A stretch of 64,000 nucleotides of DNA from contig NZ_JPIK01000020.1 in NCBI RefSeq assembly GCF_000717475.1, forward strand, positions 162,088-226,087. The letters run 5' to 3'. This document shows positions 42,771-50,637 of the stretch, one piece after another; within the stretch, counting starts at the first letter, position 1; each line of letters starts with the position of its first letter. The position numbers were made by a program, and so were the translations under genes. The DNA is from Desulfonatronum thiodismutans. GTDB taxonomy: Bacteria > Desulfobacterota > Desulfovibrionia > Desulfovibrionales > Desulfonatronaceae. The notes under the pieces were generated by a model. The model had not been told where the DNA came from and made no database searches. It saw only the letters and a program-made list of their open reading frames with translations.

Positions 42771-42808
42771 TTGAGCGCCGTCGGTCAACCATGACCGACG
42801 GCGCTCAA
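42771..42808 (-). terminator. Strong hairpin at the DUF4390/kinase junction
   Basis: TTGAGCGCCGTCGGTC (42771-42786) pairs with GACCGACGGCGCTCAA (42793-42808), a perfect 16-bp stem with a 6-nt loop. It overlaps the stop codon of the DUF4390 gene (42805) and lies upstream of the kinase. No U-tract follows on the minus strand (AAGGG), so it may attenuate rather than stop transcription. Confidence 0.7.
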
Positions 42809-43377
42809 GGGACGGAGAATTCCAGTTCGTAGCGGATCGGGGTCATTACTTCCCAGGACCAAAAGAAGAGCACGCGGCGCATCCATACGGGGATGTCCCG
42901 GCGATCCAGGGTGACTTCCAACTCCATATGATAGGTCTGGCCCGGAATCAGCAAGGACCATTCGCCCATTTCCAGGCTGAACTCCCGCCAATGTTCCCCG
43001 AGCAAGTCCTTGAGTTCCTTGGCCTTGACCAGATGTTCCTTCTGAGGCAACGTCAACTCGTATTCTTGAGTCAATGGGTTCCACTCCAGGACATGTTCGA
43101 AGGTCTGTTCGTGAAGGATGCTGTTTGGCAAAAACAGACGCTTGGAGATCAGACGGGCGGTCCCTTCCAACCAGAGGTCGACCCCTTCGTGCAGGACGGC
43201 GGCGACGGGTTCGGGTTGCTCCAGACGCAGCCCGAAGCGGAGATGGATTTTTTCGGCTTGGCTGTCCACCACCAGATTGTCCAGAGCCAGCAACGATGCC
43301 CCCATGCCGGGGACTGGGATTGCGACCGCGGTCAGGACCAGCAGACAGCTCAGGATACAATGGCGGATATGGCGCAT
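42805..43377 (-). CDS. DUF4390 domain-containing exported protein
   Basis: 190 residues from the ATG at 43377; an ATG at 43419 is an alternative start, and neither has a strong ribosome site. A signal peptide (CILSCLLVLTAVAIPVPGMGA) precedes a beta-rich mature domain of about 160 residues with FGLRLEQPEPVAAVLHEGVD, the typical DUF4390 pattern, and a C-terminal RRVLFFWSWEVMTPIRYELEF. DUF4390 genes often sit directly upstream of NtrY-type kinases, as here. A periplasmic accessory role for the kinase is plausible but unproven. Confidence 0.8.
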   Translation of the reverse strand: MRHIRHCILSCLLVLTAVAIPVPGMGASLLALDNLVVDSQAEKIHLRFGLRLEQPEPVAAVLHEGVDLWLEGTARLISKRLFLPNSILHEQTFEHVLEWNPLTQEYELTLPQKEHLVKAKELKDLLGEHWREFSLEMGEWSLLIPGQTYHMELEVTLDRRDIPVWMRRVLFFWSWEVMTPIRYELEFSVP

Positions 43378-43488
43378 CAAGTGGGGGATGGATGATATTT
43401 GAGAAGAAGTCCTGCGCATCGAGAGGATATCTCTACCCTCATTGGCATGTCTTTGACAACTGGAAAGGCTTTGTTTAGCGGAGCACAT

Positions 43489-45666
43489 ATGCAACTGAAC
43501 GAACATGACGGCAAGACTCTCTTCGAGGAATCGGGTGTTCCCACCCCCAAAGGCCTTTTGCTTTCTCCGGACGATTTGACCGAAGGGCGACGTTTGGAGC
43601 TGACGTCCCGATTGGTTGGGATACCTTCGCCCTGGATGCTTAAAGTGCAGGTGCTCTCCGGCGGACGCGGCAAGCAAGGAGGGATCGTCTCCGTGAACTC
43701 CCTTGAAGAATTGTTCGCAAACGCCGAGACCTTGTTTCAAATGATCGTCAGCGACCGAAAAGTCCCGTTGCTGCGTATTGAACAACGGGCGGACATTGCC
43801 CGGGAGTTCTATCTCAGCCTGACCCTGCATCGGGAGTGGGGCTGCCCGGTGCTGACCATCGGGCGCCGAGGCGGTGTGGACGTGGAAGCCATAGGCGCCG
43901 AGGATCCGGAAAATCTTTTAATTCAGAAGATCAATCCTTTGGCGGGGTTGATGGACCATCACATTCGCACGGCTTTTTTTCATTTGGGGCTGGACCGAGA
44001 CGCTGCCAAAGCCTTTTGGCCGGGTTTTCAAACCTTGGTGCGCAACCTCTGGAATTGCTTTCTGCGCAACGGGTTGCTGCTGGCGGAAGTCAACCCCTTG
44101 GTGCTGACCGGGGACGACCGTTGGCTGGCCTTGGACGGCAAGGTGGAGGTGGACGACAACCTGGCGGATCAGCGACCGGAGTTGCGGCGCTATGAACGGG
44201 ACGTCTATTTCAGCGATGAGGAGTGCAGGGCCAGACAGGCGGGCTTGAGCTATCATCGCTTCGGCGGCCGGGTGGGCCTGATGGTCAACGGGGCCGGGCT
44301 GGCCATGGCCACTATGGATCTGCTCACTTTTTCCGGTCTGGAGCCGGCCAACTTTCTCGATTTGGGCGGAGGCGCCGGTCAAAAAGCCATGGACGCGGCC
44401 ATGGCCATCCTGCTCGACGACCCGCAGGTCGAAGCCGTACTGATCAACCTGTTCGGCGGAATCCTTTCCTGTGAAAAGGTGGCCGCGGCCTTGAAGAACG
44501 CCCTGGGCGGCCGCCCGCCGTCCAAACCGGTGGTGGTGCGGCTTTCCGGACATGGGGCTGAGGCCGGTTGCGCCTTGCTGGCGGACGTGCCCGGGAACAC
44601 TTTGCATGTGACCGACGATTTGAGCCAAGCTCTGGCCATGTTGAAGACGCTTGTCCCGAGCCGGGCGTTAGTCGCGGAGGGAACCGGTGTGCGAACTTCA
44701 AGTTCTTCCTTTAGTTCCTCCTTCAGCTTCTCAGGGTGGACGCCCGTTGCCGCCACCAAAGGTTTGCGCCGTAATCGGCCCTTCGGCCTGAATGGTTCCT
44801 CCCGGATTCTGGTCCAAGGGCTGACTGGAAGGGAAGGACAGCGCCATGCCGCCCTGATGCAGGAATACGGAGCGAAAGATTATGGCGCACGGGTCGTGGC
44901 CGGGGTGACGCCCTTCAAAGGCGGGGAGAGCGTGCTTGGACTGCCGATTTACTCCAGCGTGGCCGCGGCGGTGTCCAAACACCAGATCGACGTCTCCATT
45001 ATTTTCGTTCCCGCCGCGGTGGCCGCGGACGCCATCATGGAGGCGGCCCAGGCCGGAGTGCCGTGGATCGTCTGCATTACCGAGGGCATTCCTCAAATGG
45101 ACATGCTCCGGGTACTCAAGCAGCTCGACGGCTCGCCCAGCAGGCTGATTGGTCCCAATACTCCCGGCCTGATCGTTCCCAGCGAGATCAAGGTCGGAAT
45201 CATGCCCGGACATATCTTCACCCCTGGGCCGGTGGCCGTGCTCTCCCGCAGCGGGACCCTGACCTATGAAACCGTACACCGACTCTCCGCGTCCGGTATC
45301 GGCCAGTCCGTGTGCATCGGCGTGGGCGGAGATCCTTACGTCGGTTCAGGGTTGACGCCCTGCGCCGAGTTGGTGGTCGCTGATCCCCGGACCGAAGCCG
45401 TGTTGATCCTGGGTGAGATCGGCGGACGGGCCGAAGAGGAAACCGTCGAGCATCTGCGGGCCATGGGCTGGGACGGACCGATCTTGTCCTTCATCGCCGG
45501 AAGGACTGCCCCCGAGGGCAAGCGCCTCGGCCATGCCGGAGCCATTCTGGAGAAAGGCGGCGGCGGAATCCAGGTAAAACTCGATCGCCTTCAGGCCGCG
45601 GGAGTGACCCTCTGCGCCGACCTGGACGACATTGCTCGGCTGACCAATGATGCGTTAGGGAGATGA
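43489..45666 (+). CDS. Fused beta-alpha succinate-CoA ligase (SucC-SucD-like)
   Basis: 725 residues from the ATG at 43489, with GGAG 5 nt upstream. Residues 1-395 match the beta subunit: an ATP-grasp start MQLNEHDGKTLFEESGVP, KVQVLSGGRGKQGG, EVNPLV, VNGAGLAMATMD and LINLFGGI. A Ser/Phe-rich linker lies at about 403-416. Residues 437-725 match the alpha subunit: CoA-binding LVQGLTGREGQRHA, IGPNTPG, SRSGTLTYE and the phosphohistidine loop GRTAPEGKRLGHAGAI with His682. The enzyme interconverts succinyl-CoA and succinate with nucleotide phosphorylation, or acts on a related acyl-CoA. Subunits are normally separate. Confidence 0.85.
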   Translation: MQLNEHDGKTLFEESGVPTPKGLLLSPDDLTEGRRLELTSRLVGIPSPWMLKVQVLSGGRGKQGGIVSVNSLEELFANAETLFQMIVSDRKVPLLRIEQRADIAREFYLSLTLHREWGCPVLTIGRRGGVDVEAIGAEDPENLLIQKINPLAGLMDHHIRTAFFHLGLDRDAAKAFWPGFQTLVRNLWNCFLRNGLLLAEVNPLVLTGDDRWLALDGKVEVDDNLADQRPELRRYERDVYFSDEECRARQAGLSYHRFGGRVGLMVNGAGLAMATMDLLTFSGLEPANFLDLGGGAGQKAMDAAMAILLDDPQVEAVLINLFGGILSCEKVAAALKNALGGRPPSKPVVVRLSGHGAEAGCALLADVPGNTLHVTDDLSQALAMLKTLVPSRALVAEGTGVRTSSSSFSSSFSFSGWTPVAATKGLRRNRPFGLNGSSRILVQGLTGREGQRHAALMQEYGAKDYGARVVAGVTPFKGGESVLGLPIYSSVAAAVSKHQIDVSIIFVPAAVAADAIMEAAQAGVPWIVCITEGIPQMDMLRVLKQLDGSPSRLIGPNTPGLIVPSEIKVGIMPGHIFTPGPVAVLSRSGTLTYETVHRLSASGIGQSVCIGVGGDPYVGSGLTPCAELVVADPRTEAVLILGEIGGRAEEETVEHLRAMGWDGPILSFIAGRTAPEGKRLGHAGAILEKGGGGIQVKLDRLQAAGVTLCADLDDIARLTNDALGR

Positions 45667-45677
45667 GGATCAGTAAA

Positions 45678-45791
45678 ATGGTTACCGGAAGGGATCTGGT
45701 CGAGTTTAAATTTGATTTTCTGAAATGGATTGTCGGTTCGGCGTTTGCCCAGGTCATTATAATGATTTGGATTCTCATAAAAGTGATGTGA
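45678..45791 (+). CDS. Micro-ORF: 37-residue membrane peptide resembling a DUF1640 tail
   Basis: 37 residues between the ligase and rlmH, with a GAGG about 9 nt before the ATG. The peptide begins with a short polar part, then FKFDFLKWIVGSAFAQVIIM and further hydrophobic residues ending in KVM. The KFDFLKW-x-hydrophobic pattern is that of the C-terminal membrane tail of DUF1640/CCDC90-type coiled-coil proteins. It is either a genuine small membrane protein or the remains of a longer gene whose coiled coil has been lost. Spacing to both neighbours is short (11 and 7 bp). Confidence 0.4.
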   Translation: MVTGRDLVEFKFDFLKWIVGSAFAQVIIMIWILIKVM

Positions 45792-45798
45792 CGGCTGG

Positions 45799-46266
45799 AT
45801 GAAAGCCATAGCTTGCCTGGCGGTGGGGCGATTGAAGACGCCCCACTGGGTGCGGGCCGCTGAGCACTACGCGACATTGATCGGACGCTTTGTCCGGTTT
45901 GAACGTGTGGAGGTCAAGGACGCTCCGGGTCATTTGTCTCTGGAGCGCCGGGTCGACATGGAGGGAAAGGCGTTGTTGGCCAAGCTTGGCCCCAAGGATC
46001 GCGTCCTGGGCTTGGACGCGGGAGGGCGGGGGTATTCATCGGAAGCCTTTGCCGCGACCCTGGGAACATGGTGGGAAGACCCGGTGCGCAGACCTTGTTT
46101 CGTGCTGGGCGGAGCCTTTGGCTTTTCCGGAGAAATTCGGGAGCGTTGCGATCAATTGATCAGTCTGAGTCCCATGACCTTGCCCCATGAGCTGGCCCGT
46201 GTGGTGCTTTTAGAGCAGGTTTACCGAGCCCTAAACATCCAGCGGGGGACCGGGTATCATCATTGA
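45799..46266 (+). CDS. rlmH: 23S rRNA (pseudouridine1915-N3)-methyltransferase RlmH
   Basis: 155 residues, the typical size of this SPOUT-class enzyme. It methylates pseudouridine 1915 in helix 69 of 23S rRNA on assembled ribosomes. Conserved parts are VLGLDAGGRGYSSEAFA, FVLGGAFGFSGEI (the knotted SAM site), SLSPMTLPHELARVVLLEQVYRA and the C-terminal RGTGYHH. It starts 7 nt after the micro-ORF and lies 22 nt before the ybgF-like gene. Confidence 0.95.
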   Translation: MKAIACLAVGRLKTPHWVRAAEHYATLIGRFVRFERVEVKDAPGHLSLERRVDMEGKALLAKLGPKDRVLGLDAGGRGYSSEAFAATLGTWWEDPVRRPCFVLGGAFGFSGEIRERCDQLISLSPMTLPHELARVVLLEQVYRALNIQRGTGYHH

Positions 46267-46288
46267 GCGGTCTGGAAGGAGAGAGTCT

Positions 46289-47137
46289 ATGTGTCGGTTT
46301 TGGATGGCCTTGATCATTGGGACGGTATTTCTTGCCGGATGCGCCTCCCCGTCGTTGCAGCAAGGCCGCATCGGCAATCTGGAGTATGCCCTGGTGGAAG
46401 TCCGCGACCGCCAGGACCGACTGGCGGATGAATTCCGGGAACGCCTGGATTCCATGGAACTGTCGCTGTTGCAGCAGGAGCGTTTTCTCCAAAATGCCTT
46501 GGCAGCGCAAGATCCGACCAAATCGGTCGTCGAGGACACTTCCCGGCGCACTCCGGAGTCCGCGGATGCGGTGACACCATCCTCCGTGACCGCGCCTTTC
46601 GAGGCGGACCGGACAGAGGCGATTCCGGCAGTAGGGACGCCTTCCGGCCCCGCATCCGTTCCTGGACCTCGCCAGACTCCGGAACCCGAGGTCCGACCCT
46701 CACCGACTCCCAAGCCTCAGCCGTCCGTTTCAGACGATTCACGGGAACAAAGCGAGGCCAAGAAACTGTACGATCAAGCCTTGGCAAAATATTACCGAGA
46801 TGACTACGCCCAGGCCCGTGCGGACTTTTTCTCCTTTCAAGAACGTTTTCCGAATCACCCCCTGATGCCCAATGCGCTGTATTGGCAAGCGGAAACCCAC
46901 TATGCACAGAAGCAGTTCGCGCAATCCATTCTGGTCTTCAAGGAACTCAGCCGACGGTTTCCCAAAAGCGCCAAGGCTCCCGACGCCTTGCTCAAAGCCG
47001 GGTTCGCTTATGAACAGTTGGGGGACTATCCCAACGCCCGCTTTCATCTTCAGATCGTCATCAACGATTACCCCAATTCTCCGGCCTCTCGACTGGCCCG
47101 TGAGCGTCTCCCCCAACTGCCGACCACCGCTTCGTGA
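46289..47137 (+). CDS. cpoB: Tol-Pal system protein YbgF/CpoB-like lipoprotein
   Basis: 282 residues. A lipoprotein signal ends in LAGC (Cys18). It is followed by a coiled-coil region (about 25-75: EYALVEVRDRQDRLADEFRE), a Pro/Ser-rich linker, and a C-terminal TPR domain (residues 155-275: AKKLYDQALAKYYRDDYAQA, NALYWQAETHYAQKQF, DALLKAGFAYEQLGDYPNA). This order is that of CpoB/YbgF, which coordinates cell-wall synthesis and Tol-driven envelope constriction. No tol genes are adjacent; dprA follows after 5 bp. Confidence 0.85.
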   Translation: MCRFWMALIIGTVFLAGCASPSLQQGRIGNLEYALVEVRDRQDRLADEFRERLDSMELSLLQQERFLQNALAAQDPTKSVVEDTSRRTPESADAVTPSSVTAPFEADRTEAIPAVGTPSGPASVPGPRQTPEPEVRPSPTPKPQPSVSDDSREQSEAKKLYDQALAKYYRDDYAQARADFFSFQERFPNHPLMPNALYWQAETHYAQKQFAQSILVFKELSRRFPKSAKAPDALLKAGFAYEQLGDYPNARFHLQIVINDYPNSPASRLARERLPQLPTTAS

Positions 47138-47142
47138 GCTAA

Positions 47143-48399
47143 ATGGACCCGGATCGCCACGACGAGTATCTGGCCAGTTTGGCGCTGCGCAACAGTAGCG
47201 GCCTGGGCCCGCGGACCTGGAAACGCCTTTTGGAGCATTTCGGAAGGGCCGCCGTGGCTGTCGAACATGCCGGGCAATGGCATGGCCTCGGGCTGGCGCG
47301 AAACAATCAGGTCCAGGAGTTTCTGGCCGGTTCCTGGCGAGCAGCCACGGAGCAGGAGGCCCTGGACGCCCGGAGCAAGGGCATGGAGGTTTTGCTCTGG
47401 TCGGACAAGGACTATCCGGCATTATTGCGCCGTATCCCCAATCCGCCGGCCTTGCTCTACCTGGCCGGAGATCGCGGCCTGCTTGCTTCCCCGGCCCTGG
47501 CCATGGTCGGCTCCCGGAAGTGTTCCCGCTACGGAATGGAAGCCGTGCGCTCGATCAGTCGAGAAGTGTCTCGAGCCGGGATCTGCGTTATTTCCGGATT
47601 CGCCGCGGGGATCGACCGTCAGGCCCATGTTTCGGCCCTGGAGGAGATCGGTTCCAGCATCGCTGTTCTGGGTACGGGCTTGGATTTGCTGTACCCCGCC
47701 GCGAACAAGGATCTCTGGCTGCGCCTGCTCCGCCAAGGACTGATCGTAACGGAGTTTGCGCCGGGTACTCGGCCGGACGCTGTCAATTTTCCGCATCGCA
47801 ACCGGATCATCAGCGGCTTGTCCCTCGGAGTCCTGGTGGTCGAAGCCGCCGTACGCAGCGGCAGCCTGATCACGGCCTCCATTGCCCTGGAGCAAGGACG
47901 CGAGGTCTTCGCCTTGCCCGGTCCGGTGAACATGGAAAGCTATGACGGCTGTCACCACCTGATTCGTCAAGGCGCGACACTGGTCCGGACCGTGGAGGAT
48001 ATTCTGACAGAACTGCGGCCTCAGCTTATCGGCATCAAGAGCTCGGACGCCCCGAAGCCCTTGGCATCCGATTCTCAAGATATTGTCTCGGACAAACCCA
48101 AGGATTTGACTCGCCTCTTCTCTAAAGAAATATCCGGCGACACTCCCATGGCCTCAACCTCGACCTCCAAGGCGGGCAACCAGTTTGCCTCGACGAATAA
48201 AGCCCCCGGGGAGACACTGAATCCGGAAGAAGAACGATTGATCAGGTTTCTGGAAAACCGGGACAGGGTGCATATCGACGACATCTGCAACGAACTTGAT
48301 GATGAACCCTCGCGGGTCAGCACGCTCTTGCTGCTTCTGGAAATGCGTTCCCTTGTCATGCGTTATCCGGGGATGTACTATTCGGTGTGCGGACGATAA
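47143..48399 (+). CDS. dprA: DNA-processing protein DprA
   Basis: 418 residues. DprA loads RecA on incoming single-stranded DNA during natural transformation; it is widespread also in species not known to be competent. Seen are an N-terminal SAM-like region (ALRNSSGLGPRTWKRLLEHF), the Rossmann core (ALAMVGSRKCSRYG, ISGFAAGIDRQAH, VLGTGLDLLYPAANKDL, FPHRNRIISGLSLGVLVVEA, SLITASIALEQGREVFALPG), a variable linker and a C-terminal winged helix (LNPEEERLIRFLENRDRVHI). All are intact. Confidence 0.94.
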   Translation: MDPDRHDEYLASLALRNSSGLGPRTWKRLLEHFGRAAVAVEHAGQWHGLGLARNNQVQEFLAGSWRAATEQEALDARSKGMEVLLWSDKDYPALLRRIPNPPALLYLAGDRGLLASPALAMVGSRKCSRYGMEAVRSISREVSRAGICVISGFAAGIDRQAHVSALEEIGSSIAVLGTGLDLLYPAANKDLWLRLLRQGLIVTEFAPGTRPDAVNFPHRNRIISGLSLGVLVVEAAVRSGSLITASIALEQGREVFALPGPVNMESYDGCHHLIRQGATLVRTVEDILTELRPQLIGIKSSDAPKPLASDSQDIVSDKPKDLTRLFSKEISGDTPMASTSTSKAGNQFASTNKAPGETLNPEEERLIRFLENRDRVHIDDICNELDDEPSRVSTLLLLLEMRSLVMRYPGMYYSVCGR

Positions 48400-48470
48400 A
48401 CGTTTTTTCCGGTCTGTGTTGTTCACTGATCCGGGTCTCGTTACCCTGATGATAAGGCACGACTCTACCT

Positions 48471-48854
48471 ATGCAAAAAATTCCATTGAACCTGGCCAAA
48501 CCGGGCATGAGCCTGGCCAAGCCTATCCTTAGGGAAAACGGACTGGTGTTGGTCGCCGAAAACACCGAACTTTCCGAGTCGTTGTTGGAACGACTGGAAC
48601 GCATGGACGTGACCATGGTCACGGTTCAGGGCAATCCGGTGGACCTGGGAGGAGGGGGGCAGAATCCGTATACAAATCGGGTCGAACGGCTGGACCACTT
48701 GTTTCGCAAGCACGGCGACGATCCCTGGATGGTCAAGCTCCAGACTCATTTGAAAGATTATTTTCTCCTCAAGGCCGCCAGTGCCACGGCGGTCGCCGAA
48801 TCACCCGAGCAGGTCGAATCCACTGGGCAAGTGGAACAAGGAGGCGCGGCATGA
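48471..48854 (+). CDS. Hypothetical protein upstream of HDOD gene
   Basis: 127 residues. The N-terminal 50 residues (LNLAKPGMSLAKPILRENGL, VLVAENTELSESLLERLERM) resemble the short beta-hairpin module that often precedes HD-GYP or HDOD domains. The C-terminus is hydrophilic and low in complexity (Glu/Gln/Ser/Ala). It overlaps the following HDOD gene by 4 nt, so the two proteins probably work together. No catalytic residues are visible. Confidence 0.65.
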   Translation: MQKIPLNLAKPGMSLAKPILRENGLVLVAENTELSESLLERLERMDVTMVTVQGNPVDLGGGGQNPYTNRVERLDHLFRKHGDDPWMVKLQTHLKDYFLLKAASATAVAESPEQVESTGQVEQGGAA

Positions 48855-49693
48855 GCGAAGATCTGCGCACCGAACGCAAGGGACAGTTGCTTGCGGTCAA
48901 GGATCTGCCAACGCTGCCCGTGGTCCTGGAGGAAGTTTCCAAGCTTTTGGAAGACCCCAACTCCTCGACGCAGCAGATCGCCAAATTGATCTCCCGGGAC
49001 CAGGTTCTCTCAGCCAAGGTTCTGAAGATGGTCAACTCCCCGATCTACGGGTTTCCGGGGCGGATCAGCACCATTCAGCACGCCTTGGTCCTGCTGGGGT
49101 TCAACGTCATCAAGGGGTTGATCATCAGTACTTCCGTGTTCGAGTTGATGACCACCTCCATGGTCGGCCTGTGGGAGCACAGCGTGGGGTGCGCCATGGC
49201 TTGCAACGCAATTGCCCGGGAGGCCGGGTTCAAGGAGCCCGAGGAATATGCCGTGGCCGGCCTGCTGCACGACCTGGGCAAGGTCATCGTGGCTTTGCAA
49301 TTGCCGACGGCCAAGGAGGAAATCGACGCCGTGGTCCGCCAGGAAGACGTGCTTTATCTGGACGCGGAAAAAAAGGTGCTCGGCTTCGGTCATGATCGGA
49401 TCAACGCCTGGGTCGCGGATCACTGGAATCTGCCCGTAAACCTGAAGATCGGCATTTCCGGTCACCACCGTCCAGTTACCGCGCAGCATTATCCCAAAAT
49501 GGCCTGCGTGGTGCATGTGGGCGACGTTCTGATCCGGACCCTGGAAGTCGGCTCCGGCGGCGACGACTTGGTGCCCCGCCTCGATCCCGAGGCCCTGGCC
49601 TTGTTGCAGCTGGACATGAGCCAATTGGACAAGGTCTTGGATGTCATGCTCGAGGAGATCGAAGGCGACGGGCTGTCCATGGGGTTGGGGTAA
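48851..49693 (+). CDS. HDOD domain protein
   Basis: 280 residues. HDOD domains are HD-related signalling modules that mostly lack phosphohydrolase activity. The family core is clear: LPTLPVVLEEVSKLLEDPNS, LISRDQVLSAKVLKMVNSPI, ISTIQHALVLLGFNVIKGLI, and further LHDLGKVIVALQLP and GFGHDRINAWVADHWNLP. The HD pair in LLHDLGK is kept in this member, so residual HD activity cannot be excluded. It sits in a signalling operon, with a GGDEF gene 2 bp after it. Confidence 0.88.
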   Translation: MSEDLRTERKGQLLAVKDLPTLPVVLEEVSKLLEDPNSSTQQIAKLISRDQVLSAKVLKMVNSPIYGFPGRISTIQHALVLLGFNVIKGLIISTSVFELMTTSMVGLWEHSVGCAMACNAIAREAGFKEPEEYAVAGLLHDLGKVIVALQLPTAKEEIDAVVRQEDVLYLDAEKKVLGFGHDRINAWVADHWNLPVNLKIGISGHHRPVTAQHYPKMACVVHVGDVLIRTLEVGSGGDDLVPRLDPEALALLQLDMSQLDKVLDVMLEEIEGDGLSMGLG

Positions 49694-49695
49694 CC

Positions 49696-50637
49696 GTGCT
49701 GTTCGGGCGCAAGCTTCGGTTTTTCCTGGTATGCGCGGACCGGGACCGGGTGGCGTTTTTCCAAGGTCTCTGGCCGCCGGACCAAGTGGAGTGGACGGTG
49801 TTCCAGCGCGGCCCCATGGCTCTGGAACAAGTCTTCAACGCCCCGCCGGATCTGCTCCTGGTGGACGACGATCTGCCCCAACTCTCCGGGCCAACCCTGG
49901 TGAACATGGTCAAGAGCGAGAATGTCTATCGTCAGTTGCCCGTGGTTCTTTGCCTGATAGAGGAAAATCCACTGGAAGACATGGATTTTCATGCTGTGGA
50001 AATGGATGATTTTCTCGTCTATCCTCTCTCGCCCCTGGAAGCCCGGTCCCGGCTCAGCCTGACCCTGCATCGCGCTTCGCGCGAATTGGACGCCAACCCA
50101 CTGACCAAGCTGCCCGGCAACACCTCCATCATTCAGCGCATCCAGGATTTGATCGACCGCAAGGAGCCTTTCGCCCTTGCTTACGTAGACCTGGATCACT
50201 TCAAGTCCTTCAACGACAAATACGGTTTTTCCCGAGGCGACGAAGTCCTGATGATGGCCGCCCGGGTCATCGTGAACACCATCCGCTCCTTTGCCGGGAA
50301 ACTCACCTTCGTAGGGCACGTAGGCGGAGACGATTTCGTCTTCATCCTGCCCCCGGACACGGTGGAGTCCGCCTGTCAACGGATCGTGGAGAGCTTCGAC
50401 GGCATCGTCCCCCATTTTTACGACCAGGACGACCAGGAACGCGGCTACATCCTCTCCACGGATCGCAAGGGCGCCATGCAGCGATTTTCCATGATGTCCG
50501 TGTCCATCGCCGTGGTTTTTAACACTGACGGTCGACTCAAGCACTTCGGGGAGGCCTCGCAGATTGCCATGAACCTGAAAAAGAAGGCCAAGTCCATCCC
50601 CGGCAGCTCCTATGTCCTGGATCGCCGACAAGAATGA
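49696..50637 (+). CDS. Receiver-like/GGDEF domain protein
   Basis: 313 residues from a GTG at 49696. Residues 1-125 have a receiver-like layout (FLVCADRD, PPDLLLVDDDLPQLSG) without a clear full set of receiver residues. Residues 135-305 form a GGDEF domain: LTKLPGNTSI, FALAYVDLDHFKSFNDKYGF, GDEVLMMAARVI, and the signature GGDDF in place of GGDEF. Whether it makes cyclic di-GMP is uncertain, since Glu is replaced by Asp; this change is tolerated in some enzymes. It overlaps the recombinase gene by 26 nt. Confidence 0.82.
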   Translation: MLFGRKLRFFLVCADRDRVAFFQGLWPPDQVEWTVFQRGPMALEQVFNAPPDLLLVDDDLPQLSGPTLVNMVKSENVYRQLPVVLCLIEENPLEDMDFHAVEMDDFLVYPLSPLEARSRLSLTLHRASRELDANPLTKLPGNTSIIQRIQDLIDRKEPFALAYVDLDHFKSFNDKYGFSRGDEVLMMAARVIVNTIRSFAGKLTFVGHVGGDDFVFILPPDTVESACQRIVESFDGIVPHFYDQDDQERGYILSTDRKGAMQRFSMMSVSIAVVFNTDGRLKHFGEASQIAMNLKKKAKSIPGSSYVLDRRQE

